Positions 17,756 through 25,341 of a stretch of 64,000 nucleotides of DNA are shown here, in pieces. The DNA comes from Nocardioides aurantiacus (GTDB lineage: Bacteria; Actinomycetota; Actinomycetes; Propionibacteriales; Nocardioidaceae): NCBI RefSeq assembly GCF_003752505.1, contig NZ_RKHO01000001.1, positions 1,364,001-1,428,000 on the forward strand, in the 5' to 3' direction. The notes under the pieces are model-generated. The model had not been told where the DNA came from, did not search any database, and was given only the letters and a program-made list of their open reading frames with translations. Position 1 is the first letter of the stretch. Each line of letters starts with the position of its first letter. A program made the translations under genes and the position numbers.

Positions 17756-18247
17756 TCAGCGACGTACGCCGCGCCGGTGGACCGCCCACCCGACGACGAC
17801 GAACAGCAGGCCGGAGGCGAGGAAGCCCAGGTCCCAGGACAGCGGTGCGCCGAGGTCGTCGCGGACGTGGTGGACGCCGAGCAGCTGGTGGTTGACCAGG
17901 CCCTCGACGAGGTTGAACGAGCCCCAGCCCGCGAGGAGCAGACCGAGGTGGAACGACCAGGTCGGCGCGATCCGGTCCTGCCGCCAGGCCGACACCGTGG
18001 CCAGGGAGCCCGCCAGCACCAGCACCCAGGTGAGCACGTGGAAGAAGCCGTCAGCCAGCGTGTTGGCCTCCAGGCCGGCGACGGTCGTGGTGGGGCTGCC
18101 GGGCACGGAGCTGATCATGTGGTGCCACTGCAGCACCTGGTGGAGGACGATGCCGTCGACGAAGCCGCCGAAGCCGATGCCGAGCAGCAGGCCGGGCAGG
18201 CGGCTCGGGGGGAGCCGGGTGGATGCGGGCGAGCGGGTGCTGGTCAC
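17756..18247 (-). CDS. DUF2243 family membrane protein
   Basis: This is a 163-residue protein with four hydrophobic helices. The segment GFGGFVDGIVLHQVLQWHHM and the later NLVEGLVNHQLLGVHHVRDD carry the repeated His pattern typical of DUF2243 proteins. The function of that family is not established; the His residues in or near helices suggest metal or proton handling. The start is GTG 18247 (MTSTRSPASTR), just before the first helix; the frame extends further upstream but without protein-like sequence. It follows a PemK-like gene by 25 bases on the same strand, so the two could share a transcript. Confidence 0.75.
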   Translation of the reverse strand: MTSTRSPASTRLPPSRLPGLLLGIGFGGFVDGIVLHQVLQWHHMISSVPGSPTTTVAGLEANTLADGFFHVLTWVLVLAGSLATVSAWRQDRIAPTWSFHLGLLLAGWGSFNLVEGLVNHQLLGVHHVRDDLGAPLSWDLGFLASGLLFVVVGWAVHRRGVRR

Positions 18248-18272
18248 ACCGGCCCGTACCCGCTGGCCGCGG

Positions 18273-18833
18273 CTACAGCCAGGGGCGGGCGGCCTCGACC
18301 ACGGCGTCGAAGGTGGTGCGGTCGAGCGCCGCGCCCTCGCGTCGCACCGAGGCCGGGTCGAGCTGCAGCAGCCGGTTGAGCCGCACCTCGCTGGGCCGCC
18401 GCTGGGCGTCCCACTCACCGGTGCCGACGTCCATCCAGACGCGCCCCGCGCGTCGCTCCTGCTCGGCGTCGCGGTCGTGGTCCTGCGAGGTCAGCTGCAG
18501 CGCGAGCAGCGAGCTCCCCTCGGAGCCGATCACGAGCACGGGGCGGTCCTTGCCCTGGGAGGCGTCCTCCTCGTAGGGCACCCACGCCCAGCACACCTCG
18601 CCCGGGTCGGGCCGCCCGTCGGCGCGGGCGTCCCAGCCGACGACACGGTCACCGGAACGTGCGCCCGAGCCGGGTGCCGGTGACGACCCCGTGCGCCGCG
18701 GTGAAGCGCGACCCGAGCTTCGCTTGCCCGAGGACCGGCGACCCGCCCGGGTGACCTGCTCGAGCGCGTCGCGGACGGCGCCGCGGGGGATGAGCGGGGT
18801 GATCGCCCGGAGGTCGGAGAGCCGGAGCCTCAT
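18273..18833 (-). CDS. PemK/MazF-like protein with N-terminal extension, no adjacent antitoxin
   Basis: This is a 186-residue protein. The C-terminal 110 residues match the PemK/MazF fold: EVCWAWVPYEE near residue 79 corresponds to the first strand and the loop that usually reads DxGxxxG(K)xRP, here ASQGKDRPVLVIG. The family contains mRNA endonuclease toxins. Residues 1-70 are basic and low-complexity, which is not usual for MazF. No small antitoxin gene is seen next to it, so it may be a domesticated actinobacterial PemK-like protein and not an active toxin. The start is ATG 18833, with GAAGGCGG 6 bases upstream. The domain call is good; toxin activity is not shown. Confidence 0.7.
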   Translation of the reverse strand: MRLRLSDLRAITPLIPRGAVRDALEQVTRAGRRSSGKRSSGRASPRRTGSSPAPGSGARSGDRVVGWDARADGRPDPGEVCWAWVPYEEDASQGKDRPVLVIGSEGSSLLALQLTSQDHDRDAEQERRAGRVWMDVGTGEWDAQRRPSEVRLNRLLQLDPASVRREGAALDRTTFDAVVEAARPWL

Positions 18834-19022
18834 CGTCGTCCGCCTTCGAAGTAGGGCGTCGGGCCGGGAGCGCCTCACGGCGCGTGGCCGCTCGTAGCGG
18901 CTAAATGTGGGACCCGGGGCTGCCGCGGCCCGACGCACTGCTCACCCTACAAGCGGACCCGGCGTCGCACACGCCCATCGGGGGCGACGATGTTCACACC
19001 GCGCCGCAGGGACGGCCGGCGC

Positions 19023-19634
19023 TCAGCCGAGCTGGCCCGTGAGCTCGAGGCGACCGGCCCGCTCGAGCTGGTCCGACAGCGTGAGCAGCCGCGAGGCCGA
19101 CACGTCCGTGGCGTACGACGCCCCGCCGCGCGACTCGTCCACCCGGCCGGCCGCGGCCACCCGGGCGAACGCCGCCGCCCGGAACAGCGTGTCGGCGAAG
19201 TCGCCCTCGACGACGCCGCCCAGCACCTGGTCGACCAGCGCCCGCACCTCGTCGGGCCCCGGCGGCTCGACCACCCCGGAGATCGCCTCGGCGACCGGCA
19301 CGTGCCGACGGCCGCGGTCGAACTCGGCGGCGGCGGTCTCGGGGTCGGCGTACACCCAGCTGCGGAGCAGGTAGAGCCGCCACAGCGCCCCGGCGAGGGA
19401 GTCGGCCGCGGCCCCGGACCAGAGCTCGGCGAGCGTCTCGAGGCCCTCGGTGTCGGCCAGGCGCACGACGCGCGCCACCAGGTCGGCGTCCCCGGCCCGG
19501 CGGGCGCCGCGCACCAGCGCGGTCGCGGCCCGCTCGGCCGCCTCGGTCATCGTCGCCGGGTCGACCTCGCTCTCGATGGCCTCGAAGTGGCGGGCACCGG
19601 GCAGCGACGGCCGGTGGTGGGGACGCTCGCTCAT
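19023..19634 (-). CDS. Conserved actinobacterial-type protein of unknown function
   Basis: This is a 203-residue, mostly helical, acidic protein with no signal peptide or membrane helix. I do not recognise a domain with an established function. Stretches such as RHFEAIESEVDPATMTEAAERAA and ADTEGLETLAELWSGAAADSLAGALWRLYLLR look like a conserved soluble protein. Similar proteins are sometimes carried in databases under unrelated names, so transferred annotations should be viewed with care. The start is ATG 19634; CAGGAT ends 6 bases upstream, compatible with a leaderless start. It is divergent from the solute-binding protein gene, and 189 bases without a recognisable gene separate it from the PemK-like gene. 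Confidence 0.6.
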   Translation of the reverse strand: MSERPHHRPSLPGARHFEAIESEVDPATMTEAAERAATALVRGARRAGDADLVARVVRLADTEGLETLAELWSGAAADSLAGALWRLYLLRSWVYADPETAAAEFDRGRRHVPVAEAISGVVEPPGPDEVRALVDQVLGGVVEGDFADTLFRAAAFARVAAAGRVDESRGGASYATDVSASRLLTLSDQLERAGRLELTGQLG

Positions 19635-19770
19635 CCGCCCATCCTGGCCGCCCCGCCCGCGAGGTCGCGCCGGAGGGGGTCGCGGCATGGGGCCGACCCC
19701 CGGCGTGAGCGGGCCGATATCGTGGCGGCCGCGTGGCCGTCCGGCCGCGCCCGGGGAAGGGGACTCGCAG

Positions 19771-21174
19771 ATGGTGGACGCGTCGTCGGTACGCCGCTCG
19801 GTCGCCGGCGTGGTGGCCCTCGTCGCCGTGGCGGCGTTCGCGGGCGGCTGCACCTCCGAGGAGCAGGAGCCACCGGAGGCCGACCCCAGCCCCAGCGCCA
19901 GCGCCTCCGACGACGGTGTCCTCGACTTCACCGTCTACGGGCCCGAGGCGGTCACCGACGCCTACCGCGGTCTCGCCGAGCAGTGGAACGCCGACCACCC
20001 CGACACCCGGGTCGAGGTCACCGCCTACCCCGACCGCCAGCGCGCGTCCGCGGCGGTCGCGAATGCCCGCGAGGCCGGCACCGCCCCCGACCTGTTCCTC
20101 GCCGACCGGCAGGACCTCGGCACGCTCGTCGAGGACGAGGCCGTACGCCGCGTCGACGACCTGCTCGCCGCCCGCGAGGTCGACTTCGGCGACGGCTTCT
20201 CCCGGGTCGGCCTGGCGGCCTTCAGCGACCAGGCCGCGCTGCAGTGCATGCCGGTCGACGTCTCGCCGCTGGTCGTCTACTACAACCCGCAGCTGATCGA
20301 GCTCGACCAGATCGCCGACGAGGGCCGGGCGGAGATCACCGCCGAGCGCGGCTGGACGATCGGCGAGTTCGGCCGGGCCGCGGCGCAGCCCCGTCGTCCC
20401 GGCGTACGCGGTCTCCACGTCGAGCCGACGCTGGAGCAGATCGCGCCGTTCGTGTGGTCCGGCGGCGGCGAGGTCGTCGACGACCAGGTCGACCCCACCA
20501 CCCTGACGCTGTCCGACGACGCCAGCCGTGACGCCCTGGAGCGGCTGCTGGAGGTCGTGCGCGACCCGGGCCTGACCTTCGGCCAGGACGCGCTCGAGCG
20601 GCGCTCGGCGCTGGCCCGGTTCAAGGCCGGCCAGCTCGGGATGATGCTGGGCTACCGCGACCTCACCGCGGAGCTGCGTCGCGACCCGAGCCTCACCTTC
20701 GACGTGATGCCGCTGCCGGTGGTCAACAGCGGCGCGACCATCGCCAGCATCACCGGTGCCTGCATCTCCGCGGACTCCACCGACGAGGCCGGGGCGGCCG
20801 ACTTCCTGGCCGCGCTCACCTCGCAGTCCGCGCAGGACGCGCTGGCCGCCACCGGCTACGTGATGCCGGCCAACACCGCGAGCCTCGACGACGAGGCGTT
20901 CCTGCAGGCCGGGCAGCGCCCGCTCAACTCGCAGGTGTTCCTGCGCGAGGTGCGCGACGTGCAGCTGCTGCCCGCGACCGCGTCGTGGAGCGAGCTGGAG
21001 TCCTCGCTGACCGGGGCGCTGGACGACCTGTTCTACCTGCCCGTGATCGACCCGCTCGAGGAGCGGCTGAGCGCCATCGACGACGCGTCGGTGCCGTTCC
21101 TGGACCCGGAGGCGGCCTCCGAGAGCCCCTCGACCGACTCCTCGTCCAGCCCGGCGCCGTCGCCCAGCGACTGA
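19771..21174 (+). CDS. Extracellular solute-binding lipoprotein (ABC sugar-type), orphan
   Basis: This is a 467-residue lipoprotein. The signal helix (VAGVVALVAVAAFAGGC) ends at Cys27, the likely lipidation site. An Asp/Ser/Pro linker follows, then a family 1 solute-binding fold: VLDFTVYGPEAVTDAYRGLAEQWN, APDLFLADRQDL, PLVVYYNP, MMLGYRDLT and the C-terminal YVMPANTASLDDE region. Such proteins bind sugars and deliver them to an ABC permease. No permease or ATPase gene is adjacent, so the partner must lie elsewhere or the protein has another role. The end is a low-complexity Ser/Pro tail. The start is ATG 19771, with GGGGAAGGGG upstream. The gene abuts the convergent RNase D gene with no gap. 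Confidence 0.88.
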   Translation: MVDASSVRRSVAGVVALVAVAAFAGGCTSEEQEPPEADPSPSASASDDGVLDFTVYGPEAVTDAYRGLAEQWNADHPDTRVEVTAYPDRQRASAAVANAREAGTAPDLFLADRQDLGTLVEDEAVRRVDDLLAAREVDFGDGFSRVGLAAFSDQAALQCMPVDVSPLVVYYNPQLIELDQIADEGRAEITAERGWTIGEFGRAAAQPRRPGVRGLHVEPTLEQIAPFVWSGGGEVVDDQVDPTTLTLSDDASRDALERLLEVVRDPGLTFGQDALERRSALARFKAGQLGMMLGYRDLTAELRRDPSLTFDVMPLPVVNSGATIASITGACISADSTDEAGAADFLAALTSQSAQDALAATGYVMPANTASLDDEAFLQAGQRPLNSQVFLREVRDVQLLPATASWSELESSLTGALDDLFYLPVIDPLEERLSAIDDASVPFLDPEAASESPSTDSSSSPAPSPSD

Positions 21175-22509
21175 CTACTCCGCGGGGGCAACCGGGGCGT
21201 CCGGGGCCGACGGCGGGGTGGCCGGACGCGGGTCCAGCACCGCCTCGGCCAGCATCGGCGCGGTGATCTCGACCTGCCAGGCGCGGGCACCGAGGCGGCG
21301 CAGCTCCTCGGCGACGGCCGTCTGCACGGTCGCGGCGTCGGCGTCCGGCGCGACCGGAGGCTTCCACATCACCCGTCGCAGGTAGTCGGGGGTCAGCAGG
21401 TTCTCGATCGGCACGCGGTGCTCCTCGGCGTACGCCGAGACCAGGTCGCGCGCCCGGGCCAGCCGCCCGGCCGCGACCGGGTCGCGCTCGGCCCACACCC
21501 GGGGGGCCGGAGGAGCGTCGCTGCGCATCGTGAGCGGCGGGAGCTGCTGGTCGGGGATCTGGCGGGCGGCCTCGAGGGCGCCCAGCCAGCGGTCGGCGAA
21601 GCGGCGGGCGCCGCGGCCGTGGAAGCCCGGGGTGTCGAGCAGCGCGGAGCGGCTGGTGGGCATGGCGTTGGCGGCGGCGATCATCGCGGCGTCGGGGATC
21701 AGCCGGCCCGGGGTGGTGTCGCGCTGCTCGGCGATCTGGTCGCGGACGGTCCACAGCTCGCGGACCGCGGCCAGGCCGCGGCGTCCCTTGGCCTTGTGGA
21801 TGCCCGAGGTGCGGCGCCACGGCTCGGCGCGCGGGGCGGGCACGTGGTCGACGAGGTGCTGGAACTCCTCGGCGGCCCAGCGCTCCTTGCCCTGCTCGGC
21901 CAGCTCGGCGGCGAGGACGTCGCGCAGCTCGACGAGCACCTCGACGTCGAGGGCGGCGTACTCCAGCCACGGCGTGGGCAGCGGGCGCTTGGACCAGTCG
22001 ACCGCCGAGTGCTCCTTGCGCATCGTGCGGTCCATGATCACCTCGACCAGCGTGGCCAGCCCGACGCGCGGGTAGCCCAGCAGCCGCGCGGCGAGCTCGG
22101 TGTCGAACAGCGCCCGCGGCTCCAGCCCCAGCTCGCGCAGGCACGGCAGGTCCTGGCTGGCCGCGTGCAGGATCCACTCGGCGTCGCCGATGGCGGCGTC
22201 GAGGTCGGCCAGGTCGTCGAAGGCGATGGGGTCGATCAGCGCGCTCCCGCTGCCCTCGCGGCGCAGCTGGATCAGGTAGGCGCGCGAGGAGTAGCGGTAG
22301 CCCGACGCCCGCTCGGCGTCGAGGGCGACCGGACCGGTGCCGGCGGCCACGCGGCGCACGACCTCGGCCAGGGCGTCCGGGGTCTCGGTGATGTCGGGCA
22401 GGCCGTCGCGCAGCGTCAGCAACGGAGGCGGCTCGGGCGGTGCGAGCGGCTCGGGCGGGGGAGTCGTCCCGGCCTCGTCGGTGGGGGCGGTCTGGGGCTC
22501 CGTCGGCAT
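21175..22509 (-). CDS. rnd: Ribonuclease D (DEDDy 3'-5' exonuclease with HRDC)
   Basis: This is a 444-residue protein. Exo I is DAERASGYRYSSRAYLIQLRR, Exo II is LHAASQDLPCLRELG followed by LFDTELAARLLGY, and Exo III is EYAALDVEVLVELRD, giving the DEDDy set. HRDC-like helical domains follow (about residues 240-420). RNase D trims the 3' ends of tRNA and other stable RNA. The first 35 residues are Pro/Glu-rich. Start ATG 22509 overlaps the stop of the DUF3000 gene by one base (TGATG), a conserved actinobacterial arrangement next to hemE. It is convergent with the solute-binding gene. Confidence 0.92.
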   Translation of the reverse strand: MPTEPQTAPTDEAGTTPPPEPLAPPEPPPLLTLRDGLPDITETPDALAEVVRRVAAGTGPVALDAERASGYRYSSRAYLIQLRREGSGSALIDPIAFDDLADLDAAIGDAEWILHAASQDLPCLRELGLEPRALFDTELAARLLGYPRVGLATLVEVIMDRTMRKEHSAVDWSKRPLPTPWLEYAALDVEVLVELRDVLAAELAEQGKERWAAEEFQHLVDHVPAPRAEPWRRTSGIHKAKGRRGLAAVRELWTVRDQIAEQRDTTPGRLIPDAAMIAAANAMPTSRSALLDTPGFHGRGARRFADRWLGALEAARQIPDQQLPPLTMRSDAPPAPRVWAERDPVAAGRLARARDLVSAYAEEHRVPIENLLTPDYLRRVMWKPPVAPDADAATVQTAVAEELRRLGARAWQVEITAPMLAEAVLDPRPATPPSAPDAPVAPAE

Positions 22510-23108
22510 CAGGCGGGGCCACGCTGTCCGCGGCGCGACGGCATCACGGCGATGCCCTCGGGCACCGGCGGGAGCCCGACCGCGGTGCACAGCAGCTCGC
22601 CCCAGGCCTCGACGTGGGGGGTCAGGTCGCCGCTGGGCGACCACGAGGCGCGGATCTCCAGCTGCGCGGTCGCGGGCTCCTCGGCCATCCCGCCGAAGCT
22701 CTCCGAGGACACGCAGGTGACGCTGCCCGAGGGGGCGGAGTAGGTCGCACCGTGCGCGTCGAGCGCCTCGACCAGCCAGCTCCAGCCGACCTCGGCCAGC
22801 AGCGGGTCGGTGACCAGCTCGGGATCGATCTCGGCGCGGGCGTAGACCACGCAGCGGAAGGTGCCGTCCCAGGCGTCGTTGCCGGCGGGGTCGTGGAGCA
22901 CCACCAGGCGGCCGGAGCCGACGTCCTCGCCGGCGACGGTGACGTCGGCGGACAGCGCGGAGGCGTGGGGGGCGATCCGCTGGGGAGCGGGCATCTGCTC
23001 CACGAAGAGCTCGGGGCGGAAGCGCGCAGCCTGAAGCTGGGTCACGGCCCGCCGGAAGTCCGGGGGCGCCGCGGCCGGCTCGAGGCGTGGGTGGTCGGGT
23101 GCCGCCAT
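22509..23108 (-). CDS. DUF3000 domain protein
   Basis: This is a 199-residue protein whose whole length matches the actinobacterial DUF3000 family, recognised by DFRRAVTQLQAARFRPELFVEQMPAPQRIAPHA-type sequence at the N-terminus and the CVVYARAEIDPELVTDPLLAEVGWSWL segment. The function is unknown. The family is found with RNase D and divergent hemE, as here. The start is ATG 23108; TACCCT ends 6 bases upstream on the minus strand, suggesting a leaderless transcript. Translation of RNase D is probably coupled through the TGATG junction. Confidence 0.85.
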   Translation of the reverse strand: MAAPDHPRLEPAAAPPDFRRAVTQLQAARFRPELFVEQMPAPQRIAPHASALSADVTVAGEDVGSGRLVVLHDPAGNDAWDGTFRCVVYARAEIDPELVTDPLLAEVGWSWLVEALDAHGATYSAPSGSVTCVSSESFGGMAEEPATAQLEIRASWSPSGDLTPHVEAWGELLCTAVGLPPVPEGIAVMPSRRGQRGPA

Positions 23109-23114
23109 GGCCTC

Positions 23115-23120
23115 AGGGTA
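23115..23120 (-). promoter_or_regulatory. -10 element TACCCT of a probable leaderless promoter
   Basis: On the minus strand TACCCT ends 6 bases before ATG 23108 of the DUF3000 gene. No ribosome binding site precedes the ATG. Confidence 0.35.
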
Positions 23121-23177
23121 GGCCGAGAGGCGCCGACCCGTGTCTCGACTCGCCGCCTGACCTGGGAGGATCGGACC

Positions 23178-24230
23178 ATGCCCGCTGCCTCCACGACCGA
23201 CCCCGCCGTGCACGACTCCGCCTTCCTCCGGGCGGCGCGTCGCGAGCCGGTGCCGCACACCCCGGTGTGGTTCATGCGCCAGGCGGGCCGCTCGCTGCCG
23301 GAGTACCGCAAGCTCCGCGAGGGCACCACCATGCTGGAGTCCTGCATGGAGCCCGACCTGGTCGTCGAGATCACGCTGCAGCCCGTACGCCGCTACGGCG
23401 TCGACGCGGCCATCTTCTTCTCCGACATCGTGCTGCCGCTCAAGGCCGTCGGTGTCGACCTCGACATCACCCCGGGCGTCGGTCCCGTCGTCGCCCACCC
23501 GGTGGAGACGCTGGCCGACGTGGCGGCGATCCCCGACCTGACGCCGGCCCACGTCGACTTCGTCACCGCGTCGGTGCAGCGGCTGGTGGGCGAGCTGGGC
23601 GCGACGCCGCTCATCGGGTTCGCCGGCGCGCCGTTCACCGTCGCGTCGTACCTCGTCGAGGGCGGGCCGTCCAAGGACCACGCCCGCACCAAGGCGATGA
23701 TGTTCGGCGCCCCCGAGGTCTGGGAGGCGCTGATGCGCAAGATCTCCGGCATCGCCGCTGCCTACCTCGAGGTGCAGGTCGACGCCGGCGCCTCGGCCGT
23801 CCAGCTCTTCGACTCGTGGGCCGGCGCGCTCTCGCGTGACGACTACGCCCGGCACGTGCTCCCGTGGTCGACGCAGGTCCTGGAGCGCATCGGTGCGACC
23901 GGGGTGCCGCGGATCCACTTCGGTGTCGGCACCGGCGAGATCCTCGACCTCATGGGGGAGGCCGGCGCCGACGTCGTGGGCGTCGACTGGCGGGTGCCGC
24001 TCGAGGCGGGCATCGCCCGGGCCGGGGGCCGGGCCGTGCAGGGCAACCTCGACCCGACCCTCGTCTTCGCCCCCACCGAGGTGATGCTCGAGCGCGCCCG
24101 CGAGGTCGTCGAGGTGGGCCGCAGCGCACCCGGACACGTGTTCAACCTGGGCCACGGCGTCATCCCCGCCACCGACCCCGACCAGCTCGCCCGGCTCACC
24201 GACTTCGTGCACGAGGTCTCCGCGCGCTGA
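23178..24230 (+). CDS. hemE: Uroporphyrinogen decarboxylase
   Basis: This is a 350-residue enzyme. The signature WFMRQAGRSLPEYR is near residues 33-46, with FFSDIVLPLKA and GFAGAPFTVASYLVEGG further on, all typical of HemE. It removes four carboxyl groups from uroporphyrinogen III to give coproporphyrinogen III in the cytosol. The start is ATG 23178, with GGGAGGA 8 bases upstream. hemY and chdC lie 1-3 kb downstream, so the window encodes three late steps of the coproporphyrin-dependent haem route used by Gram-positive bacteria. A 14-bp tandem repeat follows the stop codon. Confidence 0.97.
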   Translation: MPAASTTDPAVHDSAFLRAARREPVPHTPVWFMRQAGRSLPEYRKLREGTTMLESCMEPDLVVEITLQPVRRYGVDAAIFFSDIVLPLKAVGVDLDITPGVGPVVAHPVETLADVAAIPDLTPAHVDFVTASVQRLVGELGATPLIGFAGAPFTVASYLVEGGPSKDHARTKAMMFGAPEVWEALMRKISGIAAAYLEVQVDAGASAVQLFDSWAGALSRDDYARHVLPWSTQVLERIGATGVPRIHFGVGTGEILDLMGEAGADVVGVDWRVPLEAGIARAGGRAVQGNLDPTLVFAPTEVMLERAREVVEVGRSAPGHVFNLGHGVIPATDPDQLARLTDFVHEVSAR

Positions 24231-24232
24231 TC

Positions 24233-24299
24233 CCGGCCGTCACACCCCGGCCGTCACACCCCGGCCGTCACACCCCGGCCGTCACACCCCGGCCGTCAC
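24233..24299. repeat. 14-bp tandem repeat between hemE and the DUF4349 gene
   Basis: The unit CCGGCCGTCACACC repeats almost five times without gaps from 24233. It starts 2 bases after the hemE stop and contains the last codons and stop (24282-24284) of the convergent DUF4349 gene, whose C-terminal Thr-Ala-Gly-Val is coded by one unit. Each unit has a short CGGCCG palindrome. Confidence 0.9.
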
Positions 24300-25226
24300 G
24301 CCCTGGGTGCGTCGGCGACGCAGCGCCAGCACCACCGGCAGCCCGAGCAGCGCGAGCAGGGCGGCGAACGGCAGCAGCGCCCCGACCACGGTCGCCAGCG
24401 CCACGGCGGAGCCGGCCATCGCGTCCCAGCCGGCGTCGAGACCGGCGAGGAAGCCCCGGGTCTCCTCGCGGGCCGGCTCGTCCGCGGCCGTGCGCTGGAG
24501 GTGGAGCGTGATGGTGCTCAGCGAGGTCTGGTCGGCGAGGTAGGCCTGCTGCTGCTTCAGCGAGTCGAGGTCGGCCTGGCGGCGGGCCAGGTCGGACTCG
24601 ATGCGGATGACGTCGCCGAGCTCCACGGCCCGGGAGAGCAGCCGCTCGATGCTGCGGATGCTGCGCTCGGCGGCCCGCACCCGGGCCTGGGTGTCGACCA
24701 CCTGGGTCGTGACGTCCTCGGCGCTGCGGGTCTGGTGGACCACCCGGCCGAGGCCGGCGAGGTCCTCCAGCGCCGGGGAGAAGCGGGGGGTGGGCACGCG
24801 CAGCACCAGGGTGGAGTCCGTCGGACGCCCGCGGTCGTCGCTGCTGGTCTGCTCGTCGGCGACCAGCCCGCCCCACCCCCGGGTCAGCCGCAGCGCCTCG
24901 TCGCGGGCGGTCCCGACGTCGTCGGCGACGACGCTCACCTCGCCCGTGGCCACCACCGCGCGCTCCAGGGCGGGTCGTGCGGCGGAGGCGCCCACGACCG
25001 AGCGGCCGTCGTCCGGCGCACCGGGCGCCACCTCCTCGGTCGTGGTCCCGCTGTCCGTCGAGGACGGCCCCGAGCGCGGGTCCGCGGTGGACCCGCCCGC
25101 GGAGTCGGTTCCCGATCCCGACGAGCCCCCGCCCGGGCCGCAGCCGGTGAGCACCAGCAGCAGCAGCGCCAGGGGCGCCAGCAGCAGCAGGCGGGAGGGA
25201 CGGGCGGCGGTGCGGGTGCGTGTCAT
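24282..25226 (-). CDS. DUF4349 family lipoprotein
   Basis: This is a 314-residue protein. A signal helix ending LLLVLTGC (Cys29) marks a lipoprotein. A Ser/Gly/Thr-rich linker runs to about residue 85. The DUF4349 domain follows: VVATGEVSVVADDVGTARDEALRL, GLVADEQTSSDDRG, STLVLRVPTPRFSPALEDLAGLG and a coiled-coil stretch (residues about 195-240). A C-terminal membrane helix (about 275-302) and a basic tail end the protein. The family function is not known; the fold suggests an envelope protein anchored at both ends. The gene is convergent with hemE and divergent from hemY. Its stop lies inside a tandem repeat, so its last residues would vary with repeat number. Confidence 0.8.
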   Translation of the reverse strand: MTRTRTAARPSRLLLLAPLALLLLVLTGCGPGGGSSGSGTDSAGGSTADPRSGPSSTDSGTTTEEVAPGAPDDGRSVVGASAARPALERAVVATGEVSVVADDVGTARDEALRLTRGWGGLVADEQTSSDDRGRPTDSTLVLRVPTPRFSPALEDLAGLGRVVHQTRSAEDVTTQVVDTQARVRAAERSIRSIERLLSRAVELGDVIRIESDLARRQADLDSLKQQQAYLADQTSLSTITLHLQRTAADEPAREETRGFLAGLDAGWDAMAGSAVALATVVGALLPFAALLALLGLPVVLALRRRRTQGVTAGV

Positions 25227-25341
25227 GCCGGTGTGACGCAGTCGACGCCCGACCGGTTCCCCACCCGGTGCGCAGGTCGTCGTACGCCGTGGGTGTGCCA
25301 CGCTGGCGAGGTGCCCGACCGCCCCACCGTGCCCCCCCCAC

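Noticed and set aside
18834-19022. Possible tRNA or small RNA between the PemK-like and conserved hypothetical genes
   Set aside because: No cloverleaf, CCA end or T-loop sequence could be built by eye; only GC-rich arms without tRNA features were found.
24233-24299. 14-bp repeat considered as a CRISPR or attachment site
   Set aside because: The units are directly adjacent without spacers, and no integrase or tRNA gene is nearby.
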